IMG/VR virus record: IMGVR_UViG_3300031631_000025 | Location: 1 to 24,340 of that record | Direction: 5' to 3' (one strand) | Length of the DNA stretch: 24,340 bases | DNA from: a virus | Shown: positions 14,222 to 20,821 of the stretch, in pieces | Position numbering within the stretch: position 1 is the first letter of the stretch | How the letters are laid out: the number at the start of each line of letters is the position of its first letter | The notes under the pieces: generated by a model | The model's input: only the letters and a program-made list of their open reading frames with translations | Databases searched by the model: none | What the model was told of the DNA's origin: nothing | Program-made: the position numbers and the translations under genes

Positions 14222-14325
14222 GATGAATCTCCTTGCTACGTTAAGGGTGAAATGCGAGGGGTGTGTCGTAGTAACCTTTTCAGGTCCACACCCCTTTTCC
14301 TATCCGGGCCAGGGCAGGTGCATTT
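14222..14325 (-). ncRNA. Candidate structured 5' leader RNA of the initiation operon
   Basis: This stretch lacks an ORF and is visibly more GC-rich than its surroundings. On the minus-strand transcript three nested helices can form. An outer stem AAATGC/GCATTT pairs 14320-14325 with 14250-14255. A 9-bp stem pairs CACACCCCT and AGGGGTGTG (14287-14295 with 14257-14265). An inner ACCT-GAAA-AGGT hairpin (14274-14285) is capped by a GNRA tetraloop and extended by a G-U pair. The predicted transcription start falls at the base of the outer stem. It matches no riboswitch class I can recall. A cis-regulatory element or an antisense/terminator function on the plus strand are alternatives. Confidence 0.5.
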
Positions 14326-14330
14326 GCCTA

Positions 14331-14359
14331 ACAATACTAAAAGAACAAATATTTGTCAA
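14331..14359 (-). promoter_or_regulatory. Promoter for the replication-initiation operon
   Basis: On the minus strand a perfect TTGACA (14354-14359) is 17 bases from TATTGT (14331-14336; 4 of 6 to TATAAT). A start near 14324 leads straight into the structured leader. The upstream flank carries AT-rich 9-bp repeats that could act as an UP element or activator sites. Confidence 0.65.
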
Positions 14360-14371
14360 ATGTTTTTAATT

Positions 14372-14398
14372 AATCATTTTAATCATTTTAATCATTTA
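14372..14398. repeat. Three tandem 9-bp AT-rich repeats upstream of the promoter
   Basis: AATCATTTT occurs at 14372-14380 and 14381-14389, and AATCATTTA at 14390-14398. The array starts in the stop codon region of the upstream gene and ends 12 bases from the -35 box. Possible roles are binding sites for a regulator or an UP element. Confidence 0.6.
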
Positions 14399-14610
14399 TC
14401 AATCCCATTTAACCTCTTGATTTCCTTAATATTTCTTAGTTCTGTGTTAAGTGTCTTCATAATAACAGGTATTGATTTCTCGGGATCTTGAATCATTATC
14501 TGCCCAAAGTAATTATCCTCATACCTAACAGTGAGGAATCTGAATGATTTTTCAGGTCCTTTTGATTTACATTCAGCACTGAATTTGCCTTTCCTTCTAA
14601 TTCTTTTCAT
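14392..14610 (-). CDS. Small basic hypothetical protein, 72 aa
   Basis: I place the start at 14610 (MKRIRRKGKFSAECKSKGPE) because GGGGG lies seven bases upstream; an ATG at 14625 would add MWGLL without an SD. The gene overlaps its predecessor by 14 bases. After a basic N-terminus the sequence has SFRFLTVRYEDNYFGQIMIQ, a probable beta-hairpin pair, and a helix (IPVIMKTLNTELRNIKEIKR). No family is recognised. It closes the transcription unit that contains the primase; the initiation-operon promoter lies just beyond its stop. Confidence 0.72.
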   Translation of the reverse strand: MKRIRRKGKFSAECKSKGPEKSFRFLTVRYEDNYFGQIMIQDPEKSIPVIMKTLNTELRNIKEIKRLNGIDK

Positions 14611-15082
14611 TAGTAACCCCCACATACGGCTTTAACTCAATTGTTGTTACATAGGTACTGTTTTTGTATTTAAACTCAAAGGCTTTTTCTTTTGTTGTGA
14701 AAGTATTTTTTCCAAAATATGGTTTATTTTCTTCATTAACATAGGCATTAACCCATATGGTTCTTATTGGTTTTTCTTCTTTAATCATAAATGGGCCATA
14801 CCCCATGTTTACTTTTTTCATAATATTATGCCCATGGAATAGTGTTTTTTGTATTGTGTGTATCTCTTCTATTGTTATAAAATCATAATTACTGCCAGAT
14901 ATTGAGCACAAACACCCACTGAAACTATACCAAAAACCCACACCATCAATGGCATTATTAAATTTAACTTCAATGGCATCTATGGTAGCAGGTGGATCCA
15001 TGTCCACATCAACAATAGAACCATTCCCAAACATAAGATCATACACCTTGTCCCCTACTTGAAAATCATAATCATTCTTCAT
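14597..15082 (-). CDS. Phage protein with N-terminal SH3/Tudor-like barrel, 161 aa
   Basis: Residues 5-60 (FQVGDKVYDLMFGNGSIVDV, then IEVKFNNA and GFWYSFSG) match a conserved phage pattern in which VGD-V-D-GWG-V is followed by V-VFDNG and YS-DG, predicted to be a small beta-barrel. The second half has another beta-rich part (TIWVNAYVNEENKPYFGKN) and ends in TTIELKPYVG. No enzymatic motif is visible. It is ATGA-coupled to the primase gene. A protein- or nucleic-acid-binding adaptor is possible. Confidence 0.75.
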   Translation of the reverse strand: MKNDYDFQVGDKVYDLMFGNGSIVDVDMDPPATIDAIEVKFNNAIDGVGFWYSFSGCLCSISGSNYDFITIEEIHTIQKTLFHGHNIMKKVNMGYGPFMIKEEKPIRTIWVNAYVNEENKPYFGKNTFTTKEKAFEFKYKNSTYVTTIELKPYVGVTNEKN

Positions 15083-15984
15083 GAATATCCCCCTAAAATT
15101 GATTGTATTTTTTTAATTGATAATGTCCCTGGATCTTTTCCTTCAGGACAAGCAGCTAATAATACATCTTGATTATTAATAAATTCAATTCTATCTTTAA
15201 TCTTTTCTGCCTCTTTTCTACCGGCAATATCACCATCGTAAAAGATAATTATTCTTTTGTTGGAAAGTGATTTAATTTGTTGAGGTGATAATCCTACACC
15301 GAATCCACAAATTGCATTAAATCCAGCTTGCCTTACTTTCCAGCAATCAAATATACCCTCAGTTAGATAAACAGTATGATTAATTTCATCTGGAAACAAC
15401 AGCGATTTAATATTGATTTTTTCCCTATCTTTTGGACAGGCGATATATGGTAAGTTTGATTTACCTATCGCTCTTGTTTGGTAAGTTACGATATCGCCGT
15501 TATCGTAAATGGGAATGAAAATTCGCCAACTAAGATCAATGTTATCCATTTTACTAAGTAATGATGTTCCTTTAATGTTGTAATGGTTCACCAGGTTTTT
15601 CCAATCAAATCCCCTCCTTTTTAGATATTCTTGGTGCTGTGGGAGTCCCTTAATCGGTATTAAATTCGTAGGTAATATAAAGGGTTTTTTATTTATCGCA
15701 GGTTTCGTATCAAACCCATGCACAGAACCACTACTCTTTGCTGATTTTAACAGTTTTGTTATATCTTGGTACGGTAGCCCCAATAATAAATTAAAAGTCC
15801 TTAAAGTGGGTTGTTTTCCACAACTAAAACAACTAAAGTATTGGCCTTTTATGTGATAACCTAAATGAAAATGATTATTATTTTTCCCACAATAAGGACA
15901 ATTAACATTTATCCAACCTGGGCGTTTGTGTTTTGAGTTACTTGGGGCAGTTTTTACCGATTTGAATAATTCATATAAACTCAT
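15079..15984 (-). CDS. DnaG-like DNA primase
   Basis: This 301-residue protein would synthesise RNA primers at the fork. It has an N-terminal zinc-binding domain (CPYC at 29-32, CFSC at 52-55, with His residues between). The start of the RNA polymerase domain follows (SWRIFIPIYDNGDIVTYQTR around 152-171). The TOPRIM fold comes next, with VYLTEGIFD (Glu209), IIIFYDGDIAG (Asp250, Asp252) and KDPG (Asp284). It is shorter than bacterial DnaG because the helicase-interaction domain is missing, as in many phage primases. The SD AAAGGGG precedes the ATG, which overlaps the upstream stop in ATGA. Confidence 0.92.
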   Translation of the reverse strand: MSLYELFKSVKTAPSNSKHKRPGWINVNCPYCGKNNNHFHLGYHIKGQYFSCFSCGKQPTLRTFNLLLGLPYQDITKLLKSAKSSGSVHGFDTKPAINKKPFILPTNLIPIKGLPQHQEYLKRRGFDWKNLVNHYNIKGTSLLSKMDNIDLSWRIFIPIYDNGDIVTYQTRAIGKSNLPYIACPKDREKINIKSLLFPDEINHTVYLTEGIFDCWKVRQAGFNAICGFGVGLSPQQIKSLSNKRIIIFYDGDIAGRKEAEKIKDRIEFINNQDVLLAACPEGKDPGTLSIKKIQSILGGYS

Positions 15985-16241
15985 AACACCCCTTTAGCTT
16001 TTAACCAATTTTCCCATCTTTTATTGTGGTGTTTCCAAAATGTATTTCCTTCTTTTGTTTTTGACCAATCAAAGGAAATTATAAGCATATTAAAAATACT
16101 CGTTTCTGTGTACCCCTTTATTTCATCAAAGAATTTTTCAAAATTATGTATATGGTTTTGTGTTTTTGTATTATATATAAACTCAGCAGTTATCCCACTT
16201 TCACTCAGAAATTCCTTCAATGTTTCTATTTTTGTTTCCAT
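15981..16241 (-). CDS. Small protein with SFDW-TKEG-FW motif, 86 aa
   Basis: The start at 16241 (METKIETLKEFLSESGI) has AAGGAGTGG upstream although the gene overlaps its predecessor by 41 bases. The C-terminal third reads IISFDWSKTKEGNTFW then KRWENWLK, which is clearly related to the C-terminus of the protein at 18097-18348. This short motif (F-W-x2-T-x-EG-x2-FW) recurs in many small phage proteins of unknown function as I recall. The stop overlaps the primase start in ATGA. The two paralogues flank the helicase and primase region; their role is unknown. Confidence 0.78.
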   Translation of the reverse strand: METKIETLKEFLSESGITAEFIYNTKTQNHIHNFEKFFDEIKGYTETSIFNMLIISFDWSKTKEGNTFWKHHNKRWENWLKAKGVL

Positions 16242-16470
16242 TTAACCACTCCTTCCATGCCTTAAAATAAGAACATGGCTTTAATGTACAACCATTACAA
16301 ATACCAGCATCAAGCCAAATGGTATCCATGTGTTTGAATCTATGAATAGATTTAGGACAATCATCCCCGACATTGGGCACGTGTCCCCCAAAATTTGCAT
16401 GTATGATTTTGTATGTTTTTGCTTTTCTTACCATCTTTTCTTTTTTAGTTTTCCTTATCATTTTATTCAT
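16201..16470 (-). CDS. Cys-rich protein with basic N-terminus, 89 aa
   Basis: The start at 16470 overlaps the upstream TAA in TAATG; an alternative start three codons later gives MIRKTKKEKMVRKAKTYK, like other basic leaders here. The body contains GGHVPNVGDDCPKSIHRFKH, then GICNGCTLKPCSYFKAWKEW. This gives five Cys and several His, suggesting a metal-binding fold. I do not recognise the family. It is translated between an unknown 82-aa protein and the SFDW-motif protein. Confidence 0.75.
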   Translation of the reverse strand: MNKMIRKTKKEKMVRKAKTYKIIHANFGGHVPNVGDDCPKSIHRFKHMDTIWLDAGICNGCTLKPCSYFKAWKEWLNGNKNRNIEGISE

Positions 16471-16718
16471 TATGGGATCATCCTTAATATTAAATCAGAT
16501 TCACCCATTTCTAAAAGATCAAGATGAACATCTGCTTCTAATCTTGATTTAAAATATTCAGTATCCCTTGATCCAGGTTCCTTTACTCCTAATTCATTGT
16601 CTGTGTGTATTGTTCCAATGTACCAACCGGCAGCAGAGCAAAGAACCTGTAAATCTGAGTATTTTTCTTTTTCTTTTTCTTCAACAAAATAAGCATTTGT
16701 TATCATTGGTGATTTCAT
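16470..16718 (-). CDS. Hypothetical protein, 82 aa
   Basis: The ATG at 16718 follows GGGAGG and overlaps the helicase stop in ATGA. The N-terminal part (MITNAYFVEEKEKEKYSDLQ) and the segment SAAGWYIGTIHTD look like a small alpha/beta domain: a tryptophan-tyrosine-glycine turn followed by DNELGVKEPGSRDTEYFKSR. That order is reminiscent of phage proteins in which Ala-GWYIG is followed by PFSRES-YF and an A-x-x-ALE helix. No biochemical function is known to me. Confidence 0.78.
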   Translation of the reverse strand: MKSPMITNAYFVEEKEKEKYSDLQVLCSAAGWYIGTIHTDNELGVKEPGSRDTEYFKSRLEADVHLDLLEMGESDLILRMIP

Positions 16719-18100
16719 TTATCCTCCCATTTTTTAATATTATTTTCAATATAAGCGATTGATCTTTTTCTTGCACCACCCCTAAGTACACCCTCTAAAC
16801 AATCAAAATAATCAAACCACAAGGCGAACTTCTTTCCTGGTGATTGTCTTCTTATTCTACCAACATACTGAATGAGTCTGTTTTTGTCACTAATTGGTGT
16901 TGTTTGATGCCCAACACTAAGTAATGGCTCATCAAAACCCTCCCCTATTAATTTGTCCGTAGCAAATATAATCTTTAGATCCCCTTTTTTAGTCTTTGAT
17001 ACAATTTCTTTTCTTTCCTTTTCTTTTATTTTTCCCGTTAATATTCTGGATACCATTCTGATATGATCAGGTAACAATTTAAATAATTTTGTACAATGTG
17101 ATCTGTTTTGGGAAATAACTAAATGAATCCCAGGCAATTCAATATACTTGATTATGTTATTAACAATCAATTTATTTCTTTTTTGGTTTCTTGCCAACTC
17201 AACTAATGCTTTTGAGTATTGTTTTTGAAAACAACTATTAGCTATAAACTCCGTTGTAACAATCTTGTAATAACACTCACAAAGATTAGCTTTTTCGATA
17301 CTAATTGAAACGTGGATTCCTCCTATATACCATTTCATCACATTAGTTAATCCATCACTCCTGGATGGTGTTGCTGATAAACCAAATAAATATTTTCCTT
17401 TGTAATTCTCAATTATTGTGGTATACGTTTTTGCCGGTGATCTATGAGCTTCGTCAATACACATGACCCCAAAGTTATCTAATAATTTAGGATGTTTTAC
17501 AAGGGTTTGCATCAACGCAATGGTGACAGGTTTTACATTGATTTTATTGTCCCCTATGATACCTATGTCCTTTTCTTTGATTCCTAAAAATTGGGCTATT
17601 CTCTTGGGCCATTGGTTCAATAAAAGTTTAGTATGAACAGTTATAATAGTTGGCTGTTGGTACTTTGCCATTAACCATAAAAACATCACAGTTTTTCCTG
17701 AGCCGGTCGGAGCTTTTAAGATACCACAATTACTATCCCATTCTGTTATTTTAGATTGTCCTCTTTTCTTATCCAGTTTTTCTTTAAATTCCCAATTAAT
17801 CGCAGGTAGTAATTTAGTTTCATCAGAAATATCTAAAGTAATTCCCCTTTTTGTGTAAAATAATTTAATTTTATTAAGTGATCCTCTTGGAACAGTAATA
17901 CCAGCATCAGTATATTTCCAATAGGTTAAGAATTTTTTAGGCAGGTATTTGAAGTTTCTGTTTCCACAGAATTTTGTTGCTGCTTTATATTTTGGATTTG
18001 TTATTGAAAAAGCCTTCATGATTTCTTTACTAAAAAGTATAGGCTTTTCCAATAATAGTCTATTTGATAATATTACTTTTTGTACAGTTTGTTTTTTCAT
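16715..18100 (-). CDS. SF2 helicase, UvsW/XPB-like
   Basis: Motifs in order (counted from the chosen Met): I APTGSGKT (130-137), II IDEAH (215-219), III GLSATPSRSDG (240-250), V near ATDKLIGEGFDEP (380-392) and VI QYVGRIRR (411-418). All core residues are present. Enzymes of this group (T4 UvsW, RadD, XPB) remodel branched DNA, including R-loops and stalled forks. The 110 residues before motif I form an extra N-terminal domain. I chose the start at 18100, which overlaps the previous stop in ATGA like other junctions; an ATG at 18127 would add nine residues without an SD. It belongs to the replication and recombination set. Confidence 0.9.
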   Translation of the reverse strand: MKKQTVQKVILSNRLLLEKPILFSKEIMKAFSITNPKYKAATKFCGNRNFKYLPKKFLTYWKYTDAGITVPRGSLNKIKLFYTKRGITLDISDETKLLPAINWEFKEKLDKKRGQSKITEWDSNCGILKAPTGSGKTVMFLWLMAKYQQPTIITVHTKLLLNQWPKRIAQFLGIKEKDIGIIGDNKINVKPVTIALMQTLVKHPKLLDNFGVMCIDEAHRSPAKTYTTIIENYKGKYLFGLSATPSRSDGLTNVMKWYIGGIHVSISIEKANLCECYYKIVTTEFIANSCFQKQYSKALVELARNQKRNKLIVNNIIKYIELPGIHLVISQNRSHCTKLFKLLPDHIRMVSRILTGKIKEKERKEIVSKTKKGDLKIIFATDKLIGEGFDEPLLSVGHQTTPISDKNRLIQYVGRIRRQSPGKKFALWFDYFDCLEGVLRGGARKRSIAYIENNIKKWEDK

Positions 18101-18348
18101 TGCATTTTTTTGAGTCTTGTTTCCCATTTTTTATCTATGTTGTGCCAAAACCCAAATCCTTCCTTTGTTAAACCCCAGTCAAATGAATGTATGTAATCTT
18201 TTGGCTTCAAGGGTTTTAATAATCTATTGAATGATATTTTAACATTTTTTCTAACCATTCCTAATTTATGATCTCTTAGGTTCCTTCTATACCTTAAAAT
18301 CACACAATTATCAATCAAAAATTCAATTAATTTTTGTTCATGGTTCAT
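18097..18348 (-). CDS. Small protein with SFDW-TKEG-FW motif, 83 aa (paralogue of 15981-16241)
   Basis: The start at 18348 (MNHEQKLIEFLIDN) follows GGGG eight bases upstream and shares its A with the preceding TAA. The C-terminal IHSFDWGLTKEGFGFW then KKWETRLKK aligns with IISFDWSKTKEGNTFW then KRWENWLK in the other gene. The N-terminal halves are only loosely alike (E-x-LIEFL versus ETLKEFL), so these are diverged paralogues. The stop overlaps the helicase start in ATGA. Confidence 0.78.
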   Translation of the reverse strand: MNHEQKLIEFLIDNCVILRYRRNLRDHKLGMVRKNVKISFNRLLKPLKPKDYIHSFDWGLTKEGFGFWHNIDKKWETRLKKMQ

Positions 18349-18509
18349 TATAATACCCCATAGTCTTGAGCATAGGTTAAAAACATAATAATAAATATCC
18401 AGGTCAACACACAAAACCCTAAACAACCACTAAAGAATAATATTCTTTTTAGCACCTCAAAGAACTTTGTGTCATCATCTTTAAAATTCCAATTATTGTG
18501 ATTTTTCAT
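18348..18509 (-). CDS. Single-pass membrane peptide, 53 aa
   Basis: This ORF is short, but it starts at an ATG (18509) with GGGG five bases upstream and its TAA overlaps the next start in TAATG. The first 20 residues are polar (MKNHNNWNFKDDDTKFFE), followed by one long hydrophobic segment from ILFFSGCLGFCVL to IFIIMFLTYA, then a short polar tail. That is a typical N-in or N-out one-span protein. Possibilities include a membrane effector or superinfection-exclusion factor. A holin is less likely since no endolysin is nearby. Confidence 0.68.
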   Translation of the reverse strand: MKNHNNWNFKDDDTKFFEVLKRILFFSGCLGFCVLTWIFIIMFLTYAQDYGVL

Positions 18510-18525
18510 CGATACCCCTATTTTA

Positions 18526-18768
18526 TTATAGATTAAGAGTTACAACAGTTTCAGCCTTTTGGTAGTAACAGTTTTTCCATCCAAATTTATCCATGTAAGC
18601 ATTTGGCACATATTGATCAGTTGTATTTTTTCGATAACCAAAATTAATTCTTTTTGTTACTCTACCAGTTCCTTTTTTCAATCTTTTGTCAATTTTTATT
18701 TTTGTAGCAATCCCATATCCTTCTTTATGGGCAATTGAGTTCGCAAGCTGCTGTGTTGTTTTTTCCAT
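18526..18768 (-). CDS. Basic hypothetical protein, 80 aa
   Basis: The ATG at 18768 is preceded by AAAGGAGAT at good spacing. The product is Lys-rich (IDKRLKKGTGRVTKRINFGY) with a start MEKTTQQLANSIAHKEGYGI that is probably helical and an aromatic C-terminal part (FGWKNCYYQKAETVV). Its high basic content fits nucleic-acid binding. No family is recognised. It is the first gene before the small membrane peptide and appears to be expressed from the accessory block. Confidence 0.72.
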   Translation of the reverse strand: MEKTTQQLANSIAHKEGYGIATKIKIDKRLKKGTGRVTKRINFGYRKNTTDQYVPNAYMDKFGWKNCYYQKAETVVTLNL

Positions 18769-18805
18769 GGAATCTCCTTTTCAATTTTCCTTTCAATTTT
18801 CTGGA

Positions 18806-19285
18806 TTAATAAATACTTTCCTTGTATATTTTCCAGATATTGACCATAGCTTTAAATGAAATAGAACCACCACCACAAGGTCCTTTATGTCCCCATGTAA
18901 TGAAGGTTTTCAATCTTTTTCCCACATACTCAAACATGTCAACATCTATATCAGCAATACCAAACCAATAACCACCTGATGTATTAAAGAATGGTAATGA
19001 GTCACACTTATCTTTGCTTTTTGCAACATTAACAAATGAAGTGTATGGTTTGACACATATTGATGCGCTTTTTACCGGGTTCCAGAACTCTAAGTGACCG
19101 TTCGGATATTCTTTTTTTGGACCTTTGCAAATAATTATGTCACCGGCACATGGTTTTGTTTTATCCCTTGTATCCTCAATACAATAGATTACTTCATTTA
19201 CCTTAATTACATCTTCTTCTGTGATGCCATAATTTTCATGAACATTAACATTTTGATTAATCAATCCCATCAATGTTTCTTCCAT
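18806..19285 (-). CDS. Hypothetical protein, 159 aa, possibly DUF4121-like
   Basis: The ATG follows AAGGAGAAATATT, the leader reused by five other genes in this block. The N-terminus is helical and acidic. The folded core includes PCAGDIIICKGPKKEYPNGH, SASICVKPYTSFVNV and FFNTSGGYWFG, then FITWGHKGPCGGGSISF at the C-terminus. The beta-rich core with a VKP-YTPFV-like segment and TSGG-x-WFG recalls the DUF4121 family as I remember it, but I cannot check that. No catalytic set is obvious. An inverted repeat lies in the upstream intergenic region (19323-19347). Confidence 0.78.
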   Translation of the reverse strand: MEETLMGLINQNVNVHENYGITEEDVIKVNEVIYCIEDTRDKTKPCAGDIIICKGPKKEYPNGHLEFWNPVKSASICVKPYTSFVNVAKSKDKCDSLPFFNTSGGYWFGIADIDVDMFEYVGKRLKTFITWGHKGPCGGGSISFKAMVNIWKIYKESIY

Positions 19286-19322
19286 AATATTTCTCCTTGT
19301 TAGTTAATTAAAACACCCACAA

Positions 19323-19347
19323 ATGGTATCACTCCGAATAATACCAT
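19323..19347 (-). promoter_or_regulatory. Inverted repeat, copy 1 of a shared regulatory element
   Basis: ATGGTAT (19323-19329) and ATACCAT (19341-19347) form a 7-bp dyad with an 11-base spacer upstream of the gene at 18806-19285. It is a shorter relative of the two 10-bp dyads at 20061-20088 and 20778-20805. Confidence 0.55.
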
Positions 19348-19358
19348 AAATTAATGTT

Positions 19359-19571
19359 TTAATTACTTCTTGATCTGTAAAGGGCTATTGAGTCTATTGC
19401 TCTTTTAAAATCCCCATTATTCAATCTCTTTGCTTCTGCTGTCCATATCTTGCAGTTTTGGTCATCCCAAATCATCAATTTTCTATCATCACCCCAGGGC
19501 TCAAGGTTCCCTATGTATCCAAAGGTCAATCCTTTTTCCATTTTTACCATAGCTCTAATTGATTTTTCCAC
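19359..19571 (-). CDS. Hypothetical protein, 70 aa (GTG start)
   Basis: I accept the GTG at 19571 because AGGGGGT lies about five bases upstream; the first in-frame ATG is seven codons later without an SD. The product is small and alpha/beta-like: KMEKGLTFGYIGNLEPWGDD, then KLMIWDDQNCKIWTAEAKRL and a helical C-terminus. Such proteins with a beta strand ending in WDDQN are unknown to me. It is separated from the preceding gene by only eight bases, so the two are probably co-expressed. Confidence 0.68.
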   Translation of the reverse strand: MEKSIRAMVKMEKGLTFGYIGNLEPWGDDRKLMIWDDQNCKIWTAEAKRLNNGDFKRAIDSIALYRSRSN

Positions 19572-19579
19572 ATTACCCC

Positions 19580-20014
19580 CTAATAGTCTTGCATTGCCTC
19601 TACCTTGGCTAATTTTAATCCGTTAATCAGGGCATCACTTGCTAATATATCACAATAAGACAATCCTAATGAATCAAGTGTATCAGATTCATCACAAGTT
19701 ATGCAATATTCATGATTACTCAATTCGTAAGAAAACATATCGAATATAAAATCATGACCTGTTTTGTCTTTTTTAATCGCACAATTCATTTCTTTTTCAT
19801 GTCTTTCAAAAAGATTCTTCAGATTCTTAGATTCAGTTTTCCTGTAGATCATTCCAGTAGAGTTTTTATAAACCATTTTACTATCTTTTGGATCTAATCC
19901 AATTTTTACCATTCCTTCATTAAATTGCTTGTCATTGAAGGCAAAGAAACAAGGGAAATTGTTAAACTCATTACTGTGTCTTTTTTTCATTAATAGATAA
20001 CCATTTTCTTTCAT
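19580..20014 (-). CDS. Hypothetical protein, 144 aa
   Basis: The ATG at 20014 has the standard AAAGGAGAAATATT leader. The sequence FNNFPCFFAFNDKQFNEGM then KIGLDPKDSKMVYKNSTGM resembles a family of small proteins that begin N-x-FFAFN-QF-EG and have a G-G-Y-x3 turn, which I recall from phages and mobile elements of low-GC bacteria; its name and role are uncertain to me. The C-terminal half contains CITCDESDTLDSLGL followed by a helical tail. An inverted repeat and a promoter-like TATAAT precede it. Confidence 0.78.
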   Translation of the reverse strand: MKENGYLLMKKRHSNEFNNFPCFFAFNDKQFNEGMVKIGLDPKDSKMVYKNSTGMIYRKTESKNLKNLFERHEKEMNCAIKKDKTGHDFIFDMFSYELSNHEYCITCDESDTLDSLGLSYCDILASDALINGLKLAKVEAMQDY

Positions 20015-20060
20015 AATATTTCTCCTTTAGTTGTTAGGTTCTTCAATTAAATACTTCCGA

Positions 20061-20088
20061 ATGGTATTATATCTCAACATAATACCAT
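20061..20088 (-). promoter_or_regulatory. Inverted repeat, copy 2, with embedded TATAAT
   Basis: ATGGTATTAT (20061-20070) and ATAATACCAT (20079-20088) are perfect 10-bp arms around an 8-base spacer. On the minus strand GATATAATACC places a consensus -10 in the downstream arm, but no good -35 is visible, suggesting a regulated promoter. Together with the following leader (about 85 bases) it is nearly identical to 20732-20820. Confidence 0.6.
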
Positions 20089-20098
20089 AAAGAATCAT

Positions 20099-20731
20099 TT
20101 AATCATCAGTATACAGTTTTTGTGCTAAATTTATATACAACTCATACTCATTTATTTCTTTTTGAGTATACTTGTTATTTATTCCTATTTTTTTAAACAT
20201 ATTTTTCCATTCTTGTATTTTATGGACTTCACATCCTATTTTCAATGTATCTTTTTTGCAGATACAAATAAAGTGACGTGTTCCTTGTATTTGTAGTGGG
20301 GATGTTTCCCAGGCATCGCCAAAAACTCTGGTATTTCCATAAACACAGGCATAGCCATAAACTCTGGCATTGCCATAAACACATGCATTTCCATAAACAC
20401 ATGCAGTTCCATAAACACATGCAGTTTCACAAACACATGCAGTTCCACAAACTCTGGCATTGCCATAAACTCTGGCATTTCCACAAACTATGGTAGTTCC
20501 ACAAACTCTGGCATCGTCGTAAACTCTGGCATCGTCGTAAACTCTGGCATCGTCGTAAACACATGCATCGTCACAAACCCAGGCATAGTTAAACTGACTT
20601 AGGTTTTTTTCATTCTCAATAAATCCACCAAGATCACCAATTGTAATATTTTTAAATGATTTCAATGCTTTTATTCTATAAAGAATTTTTCCGTTGATGT
20701 TTTTTCGTTCTTTTGTTAGTTCAAACTTCAT
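20099..20731 (-). CDS. Hexapeptide-repeat (left-handed beta-helix-like) protein, 210 aa
   Basis: Residues 1-50 form a conserved cap (KFELTKERKNINGKILYRIK, then GDLGGFIENEKNLSQ). Residues 51-142 are a run of hexapeptides of the type D/G-D/N-A-x-V-x/Y (ACVYDD, ARVYGN, ACVCET), about 15 units, the pattern of left-handed parallel beta-helices. A C-terminal alpha/beta part (HFICICKKDTLKIGCEVHKI) follows. Proteins with this cap and repeat set are common in phages and prophages; their function is not established to my knowledge. Many Cys residues sit in the repeats, unusual for the family. The start carries the shared leader plus a shared first eight codons (see 23450-23665). Confidence 0.85.
   Translation of the reverse strand: MKFELTKERKNINGKILYRIKALKSFKNITIGDLGGFIENEKNLSQFNYAWVCDDACVYDDARVYDDARVYDDARVCGTTIVCGNARVYGNARVCGTACVCETACVYGTACVYGNACVYGNARVYGYACVYGNTRVFGDAWETSPLQIQGTRHFICICKKDTLKIGCEVHKIQEWKNMFKKIGINNKYTQKEINEYELYINLAQKLYTDD
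20305..20580 (-). repeat. 18-bp imperfect tandem repeats encoding hexapeptides
   Basis: Units such as CATAAACTCTGGCATTGC and CATAAACACATGCAGTTC recur with an 18-base period in runs of near-identical copies. The runs suggest local duplication and conversion. They generate long reverse and shifted ORFs that are not genes. Confidence 0.8.
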
Positions 20732-20777
20732 AATATTTCTCCTTTAGTTGTTAGGTTCTTCAATTAAATACTTCCGA

Positions 20778-20805
20778 ATGGTATTATATCCTCACATAAT
20801 ACCAT
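20778..20805 (-). promoter_or_regulatory. Inverted repeat, copy 3, with embedded TATAAT
   Basis: ATGGTATTAT (20778-20787) and ATAATACCAT (20796-20805) flank an 8-base spacer upstream of the hexapeptide-repeat gene. The whole 20732-20820 intergenic region matches 20015-20100 at almost every base, indicating a recent duplication or gene conversion of a control region. Confidence 0.6.
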
Positions 20806-20821
20806 AAAGAATCATTTAAAG

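Noticed and set aside
14257-14295. Rho-independent terminator
   Set aside because: For minus-strand transcripts no U-run follows the 9-bp stem. On the plus strand TTTT follows, but no plus-strand gene needs it; a leader structure fits better.
20229-20496. Long ORFs in several frames over the hexapeptide-repeat gene
   Set aside because: The 18-base period keeps all frames open; only the 210-aa frame has an SD and a known fold pattern.
20305-20580. Possible CRISPR array
   Set aside because: The repeats are contiguous 18-bp units with no spacers and sit in frame within a beta-helix gene.
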